Assembly: GCF_000702305.1 (NCBI RefSeq)
Contig: NZ_JNLC01000013.1
Coordinates: 62,001-126,000 of the forward strand
Source: Allobosea sp. 117
GTDB taxonomy: Bacteria; Pseudomonadota; Alphaproteobacteria; Rhizobiales; Xanthobacteraceae
DNA length: 64,000 nucleotides
Direction of reading: 5' to 3'
Position numbers and translations under genes: made by a program. Under the pieces are notes generated by a model. The model was not told where the DNA came from. It did not search any database and saw nothing but the letters and a program-made list of their open reading frames with translations. Shown one piece after another: positions 26,358-36,042 of the stretch. Positions within the stretch are counted from its first letter, which is position 1. The number at the start of each line of letters is the position of its first letter.

Positions 26358-27287
26358 TCAGCGCGCGGCGGGCGCGGCCTCGATCTCGACCGCACGGGTG
26401 CCGTCGATCAGCGTGAAGCGCAGCGGCGTGCGGGCGATGTCGGCGCCCTTCGGCGCGCCTTCGACCGGTACGATGAAGAGGGCGCGTCCATCGATCCCGG
26501 CGGCGGATGCGGGCAGCGGCAGCGCCCAGTCCTCGGTCGGCCCCTCGACGAAGAGGTCGGCCTTGCCGTCGACCCGCGCCTTGACCCTCAGCACCGGGCC
26601 TCCGGCCTCCTGCCCGAGCGCGATCTCCTCGATGCCCAGCGGGCCGGGCGCGCCGAGTGCGACGGCGGGGGGCACCGTGGTCCTGGCGTCGATGAGGGCG
26701 GCGGGGGAGGGGGCGGCGCCGCCGGCTGGAACGTCCAGCACCAGGCTGGCATGGGCCGGCTGGCAGATCTTCTCGCAGACCGCGAAGTCGAGATCGAGCC
26801 GCAGCTTCATCGGCTCGCCGGCCCGCTTCGGCGCGATGGCGAGCGGCAGCACGACGTCGTGCTTATAGCCGATCGAGGAACTGCCGGCGCCGTCGTCGAA
26901 CCGCGTGGGGGCGGGCCAGAACACCGCGACGTCCCCGACATTCTCCGATTTCGACCAGTCGAAGCGCGGCGGCACACCGCTGTCGCCGGGATAGCGCCAA
27001 TAGGTCTTCCAGCCGGGCGCGAGGCGGATCTCGACGCCGGCGTCGAGATGCCCTTCCTTCAGGCCGCCGGCGATGAGTCGCACAGCCGTACCGCTCGGCG
27101 CCGACCAGTCGGAGGCAGTCTCGGCGCGCGCCGGGCTGCCGCCCACGAGGGTGGCGGCGCAGATGAGCGCCATGGACCGCCAGCGGGCATTTCCTCGCGC
27201 GGCAGCGATTCGCGCGGTGGCAACCAGCGCGCGCGGGCGCCGGGAGCGCGAGGGAGGAAAGTGATGTTCAGGCAGGCACATCGGCAT
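26358..27287 (-). CDS. DsbD alpha-domain-like exported protein
   Basis: A 309-residue protein resembling the N-terminal periplasmic domain of thiol:disulfide interchange protein DsbD, without the membrane and thioredoxin domains. The signal region is RSMALICAATLVGGSPARAE. The mature part has GVEIRLAPGWKTYWRYPGDS and FAVCEKICQPAHA, whose two Cys match the redox pair of DsbD-alpha. It probably passes electrons in the periplasm. The frame opens further upstream (to 27503), but that would overlap divergent yqgE, so I use the Met of MPMCLPEHHF; the true start may be at MALICAAT. Confidence 0.8.
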   Translation of the reverse strand: MPMCLPEHHFPPSRSRRPRALVATARIAAARGNARWRSMALICAATLVGGSPARAETASDWSAPSGTAVRLIAGGLKEGHLDAGVEIRLAPGWKTYWRYPGDSGVPPRFDWSKSENVGDVAVFWPAPTRFDDGAGSSSIGYKHDVVLPLAIAPKRAGEPMKLRLDLDFAVCEKICQPAHASLVLDVPAGGAAPSPAALIDARTTVPPAVALGAPGPLGIEEIALGQEAGGPVLRVKARVDGKADLFVEGPTEDWALPLPASAAGIDGRALFIVPVEGAPKGADIARTPLRFTLIDGTRAVEIEAAPAAR

Positions 27288-27423
27288 GGATCGGCGATAA
27301 CCCTTCCGCGCTCCGGCGGGAAGCCGGCGGCGTCGCACGTTGTTGTGAGGCTCCGGCACGGCGCGGCATTCGGCCGGGGAGCTCTCCCTTGAAAATGCGC
27401 CCGCAGGGTTTACGCTTCCTGAC

Positions 27424-28038
27424 ATGGATATCGGACAGCGAGGCAGCGGCGGGTCCGACGAGCGTTTTCTCGACGGGCAGATGCTGGTGGCGATGCCGGG
27501 CATGCGCGACGAGCGGTTCGCCCGCGCGGTGATCTATCTCTGTGCCCATTCGAACGAAGGCGCGATGGGCATCGTCGTCAACCAGCCGGCCAGCCACATC
27601 AATTTCCCCGACCTTCTGGTCCAGCTCGACGTGATTCCGGAGGCCGAGCGCATCCGCCTGCCGTCGCGGGCGGGCGAGGTGAAGGTGCTGCGCGGCGGCC
27701 CCGTCGAGACCGGGCGCGGCTTCGTACTGCACAGCGCCGATTTCGTGATCGAGAACTCGACGCTGCCGATCGACGAAGGGGTCTGCCTCACCGCTACGCT
27801 CGACATATTGAAGGCGATCGCCGCCGGCGGCGGCCCGAGCAGCGCGGTGCTGGCGCTCGGCTATGCCGGCTGGGCGCCGGGGCAGCTCGAGAACGAGATC
27901 CAGCAGAATGGCTGGCTGCATTGCCCGGCCGATGCGGCGCTCATCTTCGGCACCGACGCCGGCGCGAAATACGAGCTCGCCCTGCGCAAGATCGGCATTC
28001 CGCCGGGCATGCTGTCGAGCGACAGCGGCCACGCCTGA
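27424..28038 (+). CDS. YqgE/AlgH family protein
   Basis: A 204-residue YqgE/AlgH family protein. Typical sequence: [56 protein letters not shown] and [20 protein letters not shown]. The family is widespread and of uncertain function; AlgH was named for effects on alginate regulation. It is divergent from the DsbD-like gene, an arrangement I recall as common in Rhizobiales. Confidence 0.9.
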   Translation: MDIGQRGSGGSDERFLDGQMLVAMPGMRDERFARAVIYLCAHSNEGAMGIVVNQPASHINFPDLLVQLDVIPEAERIRLPSRAGEVKVLRGGPVETGRGFVLHSADFVIENSTLPIDEGVCLTATLDILKAIAAGGGPSSAVLALGYAGWAPGQLENEIQQNGWLHCPADAALIFGTDAGAKYELALRKIGIPPGMLSSDSGHA

Positions 28039-28049
28039 GGCGGGGCGGC

Positions 28050-28080
28050 CGATCCGGGACCCAGCGAAAATCCCTTGGCC
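28050..28080. repeat. Solo arm of palindromic repeat family B
   Basis: CGATCCGGGACCCAGCGAAA then ATCCCTTGGCC, which matches one arm of the larger palindromes at 51974-52112 and 55642-55790. No second arm is visible nearby, so this is a truncated copy just after yqgE. Confidence 0.6.
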
Positions 28081-28132
28081 TTAAGCCTTCTGCCGTTTCC
28101 CCGCGAGGGGCGCGGATTCCACCTGTAGCCGA

Positions 28133-31100
28133 TCAGCCCTGCTTGGCGCGCTTGGGCGCGCCCGGGGCGGGATCGCCGGCGCTCTTGGCGGCGGGGGCGG
28201 CCGCGGCGGGGGCCGGCGGGGTGGCCGGCACGGGCTTGCGGGCGGCGAGCCGGCCGCGCTCCAGCAGCGAGGGGGGCGGGGCCTCCGCCGCCGGCTGGAT
28301 CAGCTTGCGCGCCTCCTCGGCCGTCATCGGCTCGCCGAACAGGAAGCCCTGCGCATAGTCGCAGCCGAGCTTCGACAGCAGCGCGGCCGCCGGCTCGCTC
28401 TCGGCGCCTTCCGCGACCACCTCCATGCCGAGCTCATGGGCGAGGTTGATGATCGAGCGCACGATCACCGGGCGCGGCGCCTTGCCATTGCCGCGCGAGA
28501 GGTCGCGCACGAAGCTCTGGTCGATCTTGATGGTGTCGAAGGGGAAGCGCTGCAGATAGGCGAGCGAGGAGTAGCCGGTGCCGAAATCGTCGAGCGCGAG
28601 CCCGGCGCCGAGCTCGCGGATGCGCATCAGCATCTGCGCGGCATATTCCGGGTTCTCCATGATCAGCGACTCGGTGAGCTCCAGCTTGAGCGTGCCGGTC
28701 GCCACCACGTTGCGCGCCAGCACCGCTTTGAGATCCTGGATCAGGTCGTGGCGCAGCATCTGGCGGGAGGAGACGTTGACGCTGATGAACATCGGCTCGC
28801 CGCGCACCTGACGCTGCCAGGTGCCGAGCTGCCGGGCGGCGGTGTCGAGCACGAACAGGCCGATGTCGACGATAAGCCCGGTCTCCTCGGCGATGCCGAT
28901 GAAGTCGTCCGGGCCGAGCGTGCCGAGCTGGGGGTGGTTCCAGCGCACCAGCGCCTCGAAGCCGGCGACCTTGCGGCCGTCGAGCCGCACCACCGGCTGG
29001 TAGAGCACGCTCATCTCGCTGCGCTCGAGCGCGCGGCGCAGGTCGCTCTCGATGGTCAGCCGGTCGAGCTTGTGGGTGCGCATCGCCGGGCGGAACACCT
29101 CGATGCGGTCGCCGCCGGCGCGCTTGGCGAAGTGCATGGCGAGCTCGGCGTCCTTCAGCACCTCGGCGGGCTGGCGCTTCTGGCCGTCCGAGAGGAACAT
29201 GCCGATCGAGGCGGTGATGAAGATCTCGCGGTCGCCGAAGGTGATCGGCGCGCGCAGCGTGCGGCGCAGCGTGTCGGCGAAGGCGGTGATCCGCTCGGGG
29301 TCGCGCTCGAACAGCAGGACGAGGCCGAAATGGTCGCCGCCGAGGCGGGCCAGCGTGTCGTGCTGCTTCATCAGCCGCATCAGCCGGCGGGCGACGGTGA
29401 GCAGGATGGAATCGCCGGCCGCCATGCCGAGGCTGGTGTTCACCTGCTTGAAGCGATCGAGGTCGATCATCAGCACGGTGGGCTTCAGCGTGTCGTCGGC
29501 GCGGGCGAGGCCGAGCGCCGAGGAGAGCCGGTCGAGGAACAATTCGCGGTTCGGCAGGCCGGTGAGGTTGTCGTGCACGGCGTCGTGCAGCAGCCGTTCC
29601 TCGGCGGTGCGGGTGTCGGTCACATCGGTGAGCGTGCCGATGCAGCGCACCACCTCGCCATCGGTGCCGACGACCGGGCGGGCGCGCAGGTTGAACCACA
29701 GATAATGCCCGTCCTGCGCGCGCAGGCGGAAATCCTGGTCGATGCGGCCGCGCCGCTGGTCGAGCACGCCGTCGAGGGTGGCGCGGAAGCGGTCGCGGTC
29801 GCCGGGATGGATCACGTCGAGCCAGCCGGCCGCCTCGGTCTCCAGCGCGCCGCGCTTGAGGCCCAGCGCCTCCTCGACCTCGGGGCTGACATGGATGCGG
29901 TCGGTGTCGACGTCCCAGTCCCACACGATGTCGCCGGAGCCGGCGACGGCGAGCGCGCGGCGCTCCAGCTCCTGCGCCGTGCCGGCGATGGCGCCGAGGC
30001 CGGCGAAGGCATGCTGCATCACGGTGAAGCCGATCAGCATTACGATCAGCACGAGGCCGCCGAGCAGCGCCGGCGCGACGAGGTCGTTGCCGATATAGCC
30101 GGACACGGCGAGGCCGGCGGTGATGACCCAGACCACCAACAGGAACAGCGTCGGGATGATCAGCACCGCGCGGTCGTAGCGGTGCATGGCGAGCCATACC
30201 ACGACGCCGAAGCCCATGAAGGCGACGGCGAGCAGCGACAGGCGCGCAATGCCGGCCGCCGCCGCCGGGTCGAGCAGGGCGAGACCGACCAGCGCGGCGA
30301 GGAAGACCAGCCAGCCGGCGGCGATATGGGCGTAGCGCACATGCCAGCGGTTGAGGTTCAGATAGGCGAAGAGGAACACCACCAGCGTCGCGGCGAGGAT
30401 TGCCTCGCCGGCCGCCCGCCAGAACTGCTGGGCCAGCGGCGAGATGCCGAACACCTTGGCCCAGAATCCGAAATCGAGGCCGATATAGCCGAGCACCGCC
30501 CAGGCGAGCGCCGCCGCCGCCGGGAACATGGCGCTGCCCTTCACCACGAAGAGGATGGTGAGGAACAGCGCCAGCAGGCCGGCAATGCCGATGACGATGC
30601 CGTTGTACAGGGTGAAGCTGTTCACCTTGTCCTTGAAGGCTTCCGGCTCCCACAGATAGAGCTGCGGCAGCTTGCGGTCGGTGAGCTCGGCGACCAGCGT
30701 CACCGTGGTGCCGGGATCGAGCGTGATCAGGAAGACGTCGGCGTCCGGCGAGTTCTGGCGCTCGGGGCGGAAGCCCTGGCTCGCGGTGATGTTGACGATG
30801 CGGCGGTTGCCGAGGTCCGGCCAGAACATGCCGGAGCCGACCATGCGGTAGTGCGGCGCGACGATCAGCCGGTCGACCTGCTCGTCGGTGTTGTTGGCGA
30901 GCGCGAACACCGCCCACTGGCTGCCGTTCGGGCTGGGCGCCACCGCGCGCACCTCGATGCGCCGCACGATGCCGTCGGCGCCGGGCACGGTGGAGACCTG
31001 GATGCGGTCGCTGTCGCTGCTGTGCAGCTCGACCGCCGGGGCGATGTCGATGACCAGCGCCTCGAGCCGGACGGCGATGGCGTCGAGCGCATAGGCCGGC

Positions 31101-31318
31101 AGGACATGCGCACCGGCGACGAGCGCCAGGGCAAACGCGAACGCCGCAAGCCGGCAAGCCGGTTGTGCGACCGCGCTGGCGGCGAGACGACGGACGATGC
31201 GCAAAAATCCACCTCGAATGCTGCTTCGAACGAACGCGGCGCCATGCCCCGGCGACGGACGCGCGCCGATGAGTAGCGGTGCGCGGCGGCGTGAGCAAGG
31301 CGAGGGAGAATGTCGCAA
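28133..31318 (-). CDS. Membrane EAL phosphodiesterase with degenerate GGDEF and PAS domains
   Basis: A 1061-residue c-di-GMP signalling protein. Order: signal/anchor region (to about 75), a periplasmic sensor domain (about 80-235), seven or eight membrane segments (about 238-440), a PAS domain with PAC (about 455-570), a GGDEF domain whose motif is GGDHF (660-664), and an EAL domain (about 745-1005). The EAL site looks intact: FEALVRWNHP, ISVNVSSRQ, LELTES, LDDFGTGYSSL, TIKIDQSFV and VAEGAES. So it should degrade c-di-GMP, with the cyclase domain likely regulatory. The tail is Ala/Pro-rich. The start is uncertain. It follows the Sel1 gene by 69 bp on the same strand. Confidence 0.92.
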   Translation of the reverse strand: MRHSPSPCSRRRAPLLIGARPSPGHGAAFVRSSIRGGFLRIVRRLAASAVAQPACRLAAFAFALALVAGAHVLPAYALDAIAVRLEALVIDIAPAVELHSSDSDRIQVSTVPGADGIVRRIEVRAVAPSPNGSQWAVFALANNTDEQVDRLIVAPHYRMVGSGMFWPDLGNRRIVNITASQGFRPERQNSPDADVFLITLDPGTTVTLVAELTDRKLPQLYLWEPEAFKDKVNSFTLYNGIVIGIAGLLALFLTILFVVKGSAMFPAAAALAWAVLGYIGLDFGFWAKVFGISPLAQQFWRAAGEAILAATLVVFLFAYLNLNRWHVRYAHIAAGWLVFLAALVGLALLDPAAAAGIARLSLLAVAFMGFGVVVWLAMHRYDRAVLIIPTLFLLVVWVITAGLAVSGYIGNDLVAPALLGGLVLIVMLIGFTVMQHAFAGLGAIAGTAQELERRALAVAGSGDIVWDWDVDTDRIHVSPEVEEALGLKRGALETEAAGWLDVIHPGDRDRFRATLDGVLDQRRGRIDQDFRLRAQDGHYLWFNLRARPVVGTDGEVVRCIGTLTDVTDTRTAEERLLHDAVHDNLTGLPNRELFLDRLSSALGLARADDTLKPTVLMIDLDRFKQVNTSLGMAAGDSILLTVARRLMRLMKQHDTLARLGGDHFGLVLLFERDPERITAFADTLRRTLRAPITFGDREIFITASIGMFLSDGQKRQPAEVLKDAELAMHFAKRAGGDRIEVFRPAMRTHKLDRLTIESDLRRALERSEMSVLYQPVVRLDGRKVAGFEALVRWNHPQLGTLGPDDFIGIAEETGLIVDIGLFVLDTAARQLGTWQRQVRGEPMFISVNVSSRQMLRHDLIQDLKAVLARNVVATGTLKLELTESLIMENPEYAAQMLMRIRELGAGLALDDFGTGYSSLAYLQRFPFDTIKIDQSFVRDLSRGNGKAPRPVIVRSIINLAHELGMEVVAEGAESEPAAALLSKLGCDYAQGFLFGEPMTAEEARKLIQPAAEAPPPSLLERGRLAARKPVPATPPAPAAAAPAAKSAGDPAPGAPKRAKQG

Positions 31319-31387
31319 TCATGGCGACAAGGAAAGCCGACCCGCGGGAAGCCGCCCTCGGGTGCCTTTCTACCAGTGCGCAAGCCG

Positions 31388-32539
31388 CTACGGGGAAGCC
31401 GACGAAGCTGGACCGGAAGGCTGGGCGCCGTTGCCGGCGGGGGCGGAGGGCGCGGACGGCCGGGGTGAGGCGGGCGCGGGTGCCGCAGGAGGACTGGCCG
31501 GCGTCGGCGACTTCGCCGGTCCTCCCTGCGTGGACGATGCGGGCGCCGGTGACGCCGTCGCCGGTGCCGCGGCCACGGGCGCGCGGCCGGTCCAGAGCCG
31601 CACCTTGTTCTCCGCCGTGGTGCGCTCCTCGGGCGTGAGCGTCGCCAGCATCTGCTCGAGATAGTCGTCGTTCAGTCCCTGCTGCTTGGCATAGAGATGC
31701 CAGGCCGCCGCCATCACCTTGTCCTGCGGCAGGCCACGGCCGGCGGAGAGGATACGGGCAAGGCGGTTCTGCGCGATGGCGTTGCCGGCGAGCGCCGCCT
31801 TGCGGAACAGGCGCGCGGCCTCCTCCTCGTTCTTCGGCACGCCGCTGCCGTTGAACACCATGATCGCGTATTCGACGGTGGCCACGGTGTGGTCCAGCAG
31901 CGTGGCGCGCTGGAGCAGGCGCGCCGTCTCGCCGATGTCGCGCGGCACGCCGTTGCCGTCGCGATAGAGCGTGGCGAGGGCGTAGAGCGCATCGGGCTGG
32001 TCGCGGTCGGCGGCGCGGCGGAACCATTCGGCGGCGGCCGAGAGGTCGCGCGGCACCACGTCGCCCTCGAAGAACAGCAGGCCAAGATTGTAGGCGGCGA
32101 CCGGGTTGCCCTTCTCGGCGGCCTGGCGGAACAGGTCAAAGGCGCCCCGCTTGTCGGCGGTCTCGCCGCGTCCCTGCAGCTTCAGCACCGCGAGGGCGAA
32201 CAGGGCGTCGGCATTGCCGCGATCGGCGGCGGCGCGGTACCACTGATGCGCCTTGGCGAGGTCCTGCGGCAGGCCGAAGCCCTGGGAATAGAGCTCGCCG
32301 ACCAGCGTCATGGCGACAGCGTCGTTGCCCTGGTTGGCGCGGGCGACGGCGAGGTTCAGCGCCGTGACGTAGCGCCCGCGCTGATAGGCGGCATAGGCGG
32401 CATCCGTCGGGACGCCCGAGGCGGCGGGAGCCGGCGCGGAGGGGGTAGGTGATCCGCCAGCGGGAGGAGCCGGCTGCTGCGCGCCGGCGGGCGTCGCGAG
32501 CGCGAGCAAGGCCAGAAGGGTGAGCAGCCGCCGCGCCAT
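31388..32539 (-). CDS. Exported Sel1-like repeat protein
   Basis: A 383-residue periplasmic protein with a signal peptide (LLTLLALLALATPAGAQQ) and about six Sel1-like TPR repeats between residues 65 and 300, for example AKAHQWYRAAADRGNADALFALAVL and SAAAEWFRRAADRDQPDALYALATLYRDGNG. The last 80 residues are Ala/Pro/Ser low complexity. Sel1 repeats act as protein scaffolds, often near the cell wall or signalling complexes. It overlaps the ThiE-like gene by 1 bp (stop/start) and precedes the EAL protein, so the three form an operon. Confidence 0.9.
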   Translation of the reverse strand: MARRLLTLLALLALATPAGAQQPAPPAGGSPTPSAPAPAASGVPTDAAYAAYQRGRYVTALNLAVARANQGNDAVAMTLVGELYSQGFGLPQDLAKAHQWYRAAADRGNADALFALAVLKLQGRGETADKRGAFDLFRQAAEKGNPVAAYNLGLLFFEGDVVPRDLSAAAEWFRRAADRDQPDALYALATLYRDGNGVPRDIGETARLLQRATLLDHTVATVEYAIMVFNGSGVPKNEEEAARLFRKAALAGNAIAQNRLARILSAGRGLPQDKVMAAAWHLYAKQQGLNDDYLEQMLATLTPEERTTAENKVRLWTGRAPVAAAPATASPAPASSTQGGPAKSPTPASPPAAPAPASPRPSAPSAPAGNGAQPSGPASSASP

Positions 32540-33171
32540 CAGCTACGCTCCGCGCCGGCGAGACGGCCGGCAAGCGCCGGGCCGACGCCCTCGGGGTCGT
32601 CGAGCAGAAGCGCTCCCACGGCGATGAAGTCGGCACCGGCGCCGATCAGCGCGTCGGCTTCGGCGAGCGTCTCCGCATAGCCGACGCAGGGCGGCTCGAA
32701 GAGCTGCGCCCACCATTCGATGCGTTCCAGCACGGCGTCGAAGGCGGCGCGGCGGCCGGCGGAATCGGGTTCGCCGAACATCACATAATCGGCTCCGAGC
32801 TCGCCCGCCGTCATCGCGTCGTGACGGGTGCGCAGGCCGCCGACACCGGCGATGCCGTGCGGGTGGACCGCGCCGATCGCCGCCTGCAGAGCGGCGATGC
32901 CGTCGAGATGGACGCCGTCGAAGCCCTGCTTCAGGGCGCCGACATCGCCCTCGGCGAGGCAGGCGGCACTGATCTCGTGCGCGGCCGCCAGAAGCGGGGC
33001 CGGCTCGAACGCCGCCCCGGCCGGGCGGCGCAGCAGCACGGCGGCGATATCGACGCGGTGGCCGGCCGCGCGGATGGCCGCGCCAAGCCCGTTCTCATCC
33101 CCGCGCGCGGGCGCGGCGATCAGATAGAGCCGCGGCGCGGACCGCGTCGGTTCAGCTTCACGTCGGGCCAT
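32539..33171 (-). CDS. ThiE/TenI-like thiamine phosphate synthase family protein
   Basis: A 210-residue TIM-barrel protein of the ThiE/TenI family (LYLIAAPAR at the start, FDGVHLDG, GVGGLRTRHDAMTAGELGADYVMFGEP, IGAGADFIAVGALLLDD). ThiE couples HMP-PP and the thiazole phosphate to thiamine phosphate, but the QYR/K-type residues of canonical ThiE at the first strands are not clear here, so another function is possible. Its stop overlaps the start of the Sel1 gene. In relatives, as I recall, this gene follows class I aldolase; here an unrelated 2.5-kb gene lies between. Confidence 0.75.
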   Translation of the reverse strand: MARREAEPTRSAPRLYLIAAPARGDENGLGAAIRAAGHRVDIAAVLLRRPAGAAFEPAPLLAAAHEISAACLAEGDVGALKQGFDGVHLDGIAALQAAIGAVHPHGIAGVGGLRTRHDAMTAGELGADYVMFGEPDSAGRRAAFDAVLERIEWWAQLFEPPCVGYAETLAEADALIGAGADFIAVGALLLDDPEGVGPALAGRLAGAERS

Positions 33172-33523
33172 GGACGAGCCATTTCAGCAAGATGGGGCAA
33201 AAGAGCGACCAGGGTGCATGGCGGCTCCAGTACGGCGTCCTTTTTCCTAGAACAAGTCGCGCCGAAACTGAACGGCATTTGCGGCCGCGGTCGTTCCACA
33301 AGCTATTGATCGGCTGGCGGTTCTCTCAAGGGCTGCGAAGCGGACGCTTTTCCCCCTCGGCGCGGCGGTCGCGGACAAAGCGGCGGATTTCGTTGCGATC
33401 TTCTCAATCTTATGGAGATGTCCTCGCCGAGGATCGGCCCGTCCGCTTTCTGGGTACGCCGCGCGGTGCTAATCAGCCTGTGCCGCGATCGGCGGCGATC
33501 GACCGGTCCTGCTCGGGGGAAAC
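33172..33523. other. Intergenic region, ThiE-like to Gly/Trp-rich gene
   Basis: A 352-bp spacer between divergent genes. It contains no supported coding frame. It should hold the promoters of both the ThiE-Sel1-EAL operon and the large exported protein. I see no strong -35/-10 pair, hairpin or riboswitch (in particular no clear THI box). Confidence 0.6.
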
Positions 33524-36013
33524 ATGCTGAAGCCGTCCGTCCGTGCCGTCGCTCGTGTGGCGGTGACGATCGCCCTGTCCTCGCCGCTCCTTATGGCTGC
33601 CGGCGGCGCGTCCGCGCAGCAGCCATCCGCGCCGGCGCCGGCCGCGGCGGCAAACCCGTCCGGCGCGGCGTCGCTCGTCTGGCCGCGCAGCTTCGACCTT
33701 GCCGGCGGCAATCTGCTTCAGGTCTATCAGCCGCTGATCGAACAGTGGGACGGCGACCAGCTCTCCGGCCGCGCCGCCATCGCCATCGGCCCGAAGAACG
33801 GCACACCGACCTACGGCATCGCCCATTTCACTGCGCTGGTCGCGATCGACAAGCCGGCGAAGCTCGCGCAGCTCAGCAACATCAGGGTCGTGAAGGTCGA
33901 CGTACCGACTGCGCCTTCCCAGGACGTCGCGCTGATGAGCGCGCTGCAGTCGCGCCTGCCGCCGCAGGGCATCACGGTGGCGCTCGACCACCTCACCACG
34001 AGCTACGCTGCGGCCAAGGAACTGTCGGCCGAACTCGCCCAGCCGGTGCAGAACACGCCGCCGAAGATCGTCTTCGCCGCCAGTCCGACGCTGCTCGTGC
34101 TGGTCGCCGGCAAGCCGGTGCTGCAGCCGTTGCAGGGCGTGCCGGGCTATCAGCGGGTGATCAACACCCGTCCGCTGATCCTGGTCGACGCCAATGGGGT
34201 CTATCACCTGCAGGCGGCGGGTAGCTGGTACGAGGCGACGAGCCTCGAGGGATCGTGGGTCGTCACCGCCTCGCCGAGCCCGGCGCTCGAAGCCGCTGGA
34301 GGCACCGCCAATTACGAGGAGGCGGCGGACGCGATGATGCCGGCGGACGGCAAGAAGCCGGCGCAGCCGGCTGCGGTCATCGTCGCCACCATGCCGACCG
34401 AGGTGATCGTGACGAACGGCCAGCCGCAGATGGTGCCGGTCGACGGGACCTCGCTGCTGCGCATGAGCAACGCCGACCACGCCGTGCTGCTCGACCCGTC
34501 GAGCAACGACTATTACGTCCTCATCTCCGGCCGCTGGTTCAAGGCGCGCGACCTCAAGGGGCCGTGGGCCTTCGTGCCGGGCTCGTCGCTGCCGGGCTCG
34601 TTCGCCAAGATCGCCGCCACCGACCCGGTCGCCAACGTGCTGGTCTCGGTGCCGGGCACGCCGCAGGCCAAGGAGGCGGCGATCGCCGCCTCCGTGCCGC
34701 AGACGGCCACCATCGCCCGCAACACCGACCTCACCATCCAGTATGACGGCGGCGCGGCGAAGTTCGTGCCGATCTCCGGCACCGTGCTCGCCTATGCGGA
34801 GAACACCCGCACGCCGGTCATCCGGCTCGACGCCGAGCGCTATTACGCGGTGTTCCAGGGCGCCTGGTTCGTCTCCTCGACGCCGGGCGGCCCGTGGGTG
34901 GTGGCCGACGTAGTGCCGGCGGCGATCTACACGATTCCGGTGTCCTCGCCGCTGCACTACGTCACCTATGTGCGCGTCTATGCCAGCACCGCCGATTCCG
35001 TCGTGGTCGGCTACACGCCGGGCTATTTCGGCGTGGTGCTGGCGCCCGGCGGCACCGTTGTCTACGGCAGCGGCTATGACTGCGTCGGCTATGTCGGCAC
35101 CTACTGGTACGGCTGCCCGGTGACCTATGGCTACGACGCCGCCTTCGGCTGGACCGACGGCTTTGCCTTCGGCTTCGCGCCCGGCTGGGGCTGGGGCTAT
35201 GCCTCGCCGTGGTGGGGGCCGTATTGGGGCCCCGGGCCGTGGGGCGGAACGTGGAACGCGGTCAACGTCAACCAGACCAACATCTACGGCCAGTGGGGCG
35301 GCAACGCCACGGTGAACCACGCCTATGGCTATAATTCGTGGACCGGCAACCAGTGGTCGCAGAGCAACTGGAGCGGCCAGACCGGGCGCGGCACCGCCTT
35401 TTCCGGGCGGTCGGGCGCGGCGTTCAATCCGTGGAGCGGCAACTATGCCGCCGGCGCCGAGAACAGCCGCTACAATCCGGCGACCGGCGCCTCGGGCGCC
35501 TCGCGCTCCGGCATCACCGGAAATGTCGACACCGGCAATTTCGCCGCCGGGCGCCAGTCCGCCGGCTACGACCCGGCCACCGGCACCGGCCATGCCTCGG
35601 AGACCGGCATCACCCGCGACGATGGCAATGTGAGCGTCGCCAGTCGCGGCGTCGCCGGCAACGTCAACACCGGCAATGCGGTCGGCTGGAACAATGGCAA
35701 CATCTACACCGACCACGACGGCACGATCCACCAGTACAGCAACGATGGCTGGCAGCATCAGACCATCGATGGCTGGGATCGCGACACCGATCCCGACCAG
35801 ATCAACCGCCTCGATACGCAGCGCCAGTTCCAGGACATGGGCGGCCAGCGCTTCGACGATTTCGCGCGCGGCGGCGGCTATGACGGCTTTGGCGGCGGCG
35901 ACCGGTTCGGGGGTGGCGATTTCGGTGGCGACCGGTTCGGCGGAGGCGGCGGCTTCGGGGGAGGCTTCCGCGGTGGATTCGGCGGCGGGTTCGGTGGCGG
36001 GTTCCGCCGCTGA
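33524..36013 (+). CDS. Large exported Gly/Trp/Asn-rich protein of unknown function
   Basis: An 829-residue protein with a signal peptide (about 1-32, cleavage near ASAQQ). Residues 35-500 are an ordered region with at least three copies of a short repeat: GSWYEATSLEGSW (about 231), GRWFKARDLKGPW (about 340) and GAWFVSSTPGGPW (about 446). Residues 510-575 are Tyr/Gly/Trp-rich (PGWGWGYASPWWGPYWGPG), and the last 45 are Gly/Phe/Asp repeats. There is no membrane segment after the signal. It is probably surface-associated or secreted. GGGGGA precedes the ATG. Similar proteins are sometimes called carbohydrate-binding, but I cannot support that from the sequence. Confidence 0.8.
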   Translation: MLKPSVRAVARVAVTIALSSPLLMAAGGASAQQPSAPAPAAAANPSGAASLVWPRSFDLAGGNLLQVYQPLIEQWDGDQLSGRAAIAIGPKNGTPTYGIAHFTALVAIDKPAKLAQLSNIRVVKVDVPTAPSQDVALMSALQSRLPPQGITVALDHLTTSYAAAKELSAELAQPVQNTPPKIVFAASPTLLVLVAGKPVLQPLQGVPGYQRVINTRPLILVDANGVYHLQAAGSWYEATSLEGSWVVTASPSPALEAAGGTANYEEAADAMMPADGKKPAQPAAVIVATMPTEVIVTNGQPQMVPVDGTSLLRMSNADHAVLLDPSSNDYYVLISGRWFKARDLKGPWAFVPGSSLPGSFAKIAATDPVANVLVSVPGTPQAKEAAIAASVPQTATIARNTDLTIQYDGGAAKFVPISGTVLAYAENTRTPVIRLDAERYYAVFQGAWFVSSTPGGPWVVADVVPAAIYTIPVSSPLHYVTYVRVYASTADSVVVGYTPGYFGVVLAPGGTVVYGSGYDCVGYVGTYWYGCPVTYGYDAAFGWTDGFAFGFAPGWGWGYASPWWGPYWGPGPWGGTWNAVNVNQTNIYGQWGGNATVNHAYGYNSWTGNQWSQSNWSGQTGRGTAFSGRSGAAFNPWSGNYAAGAENSRYNPATGASGASRSGITGNVDTGNFAAGRQSAGYDPATGTGHASETGITRDDGNVSVASRGVAGNVNTGNAVGWNNGNIYTDHDGTIHQYSNDGWQHQTIDGWDRDTDPDQINRLDTQRQFQDMGGQRFDDFARGGGYDGFGGGDRFGGGDFGGDRFGGGGGFGGGFRGGFGGGFGGGFRR

Positions 36014-36042
36014 ACCTGCTCCGTAGACAGGGCTTCACATGC

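Noticed and set aside
28434-32027. A 1197-codon minus-strand frame and a 946-codon plus-strand frame across the EAL gene
   Set aside because: High-GC shadow frames of the EAL and Sel1 genes; Arg/Pro/Ala-rich low-complexity translation, no start signals.
33192-33530. 112-codon plus-strand frame before the Gly/Trp-rich gene
   Set aside because: No Shine-Dalgarno, Arg/Ser-rich translation, and it overlaps the start and ribosome-binding site of the real gene.
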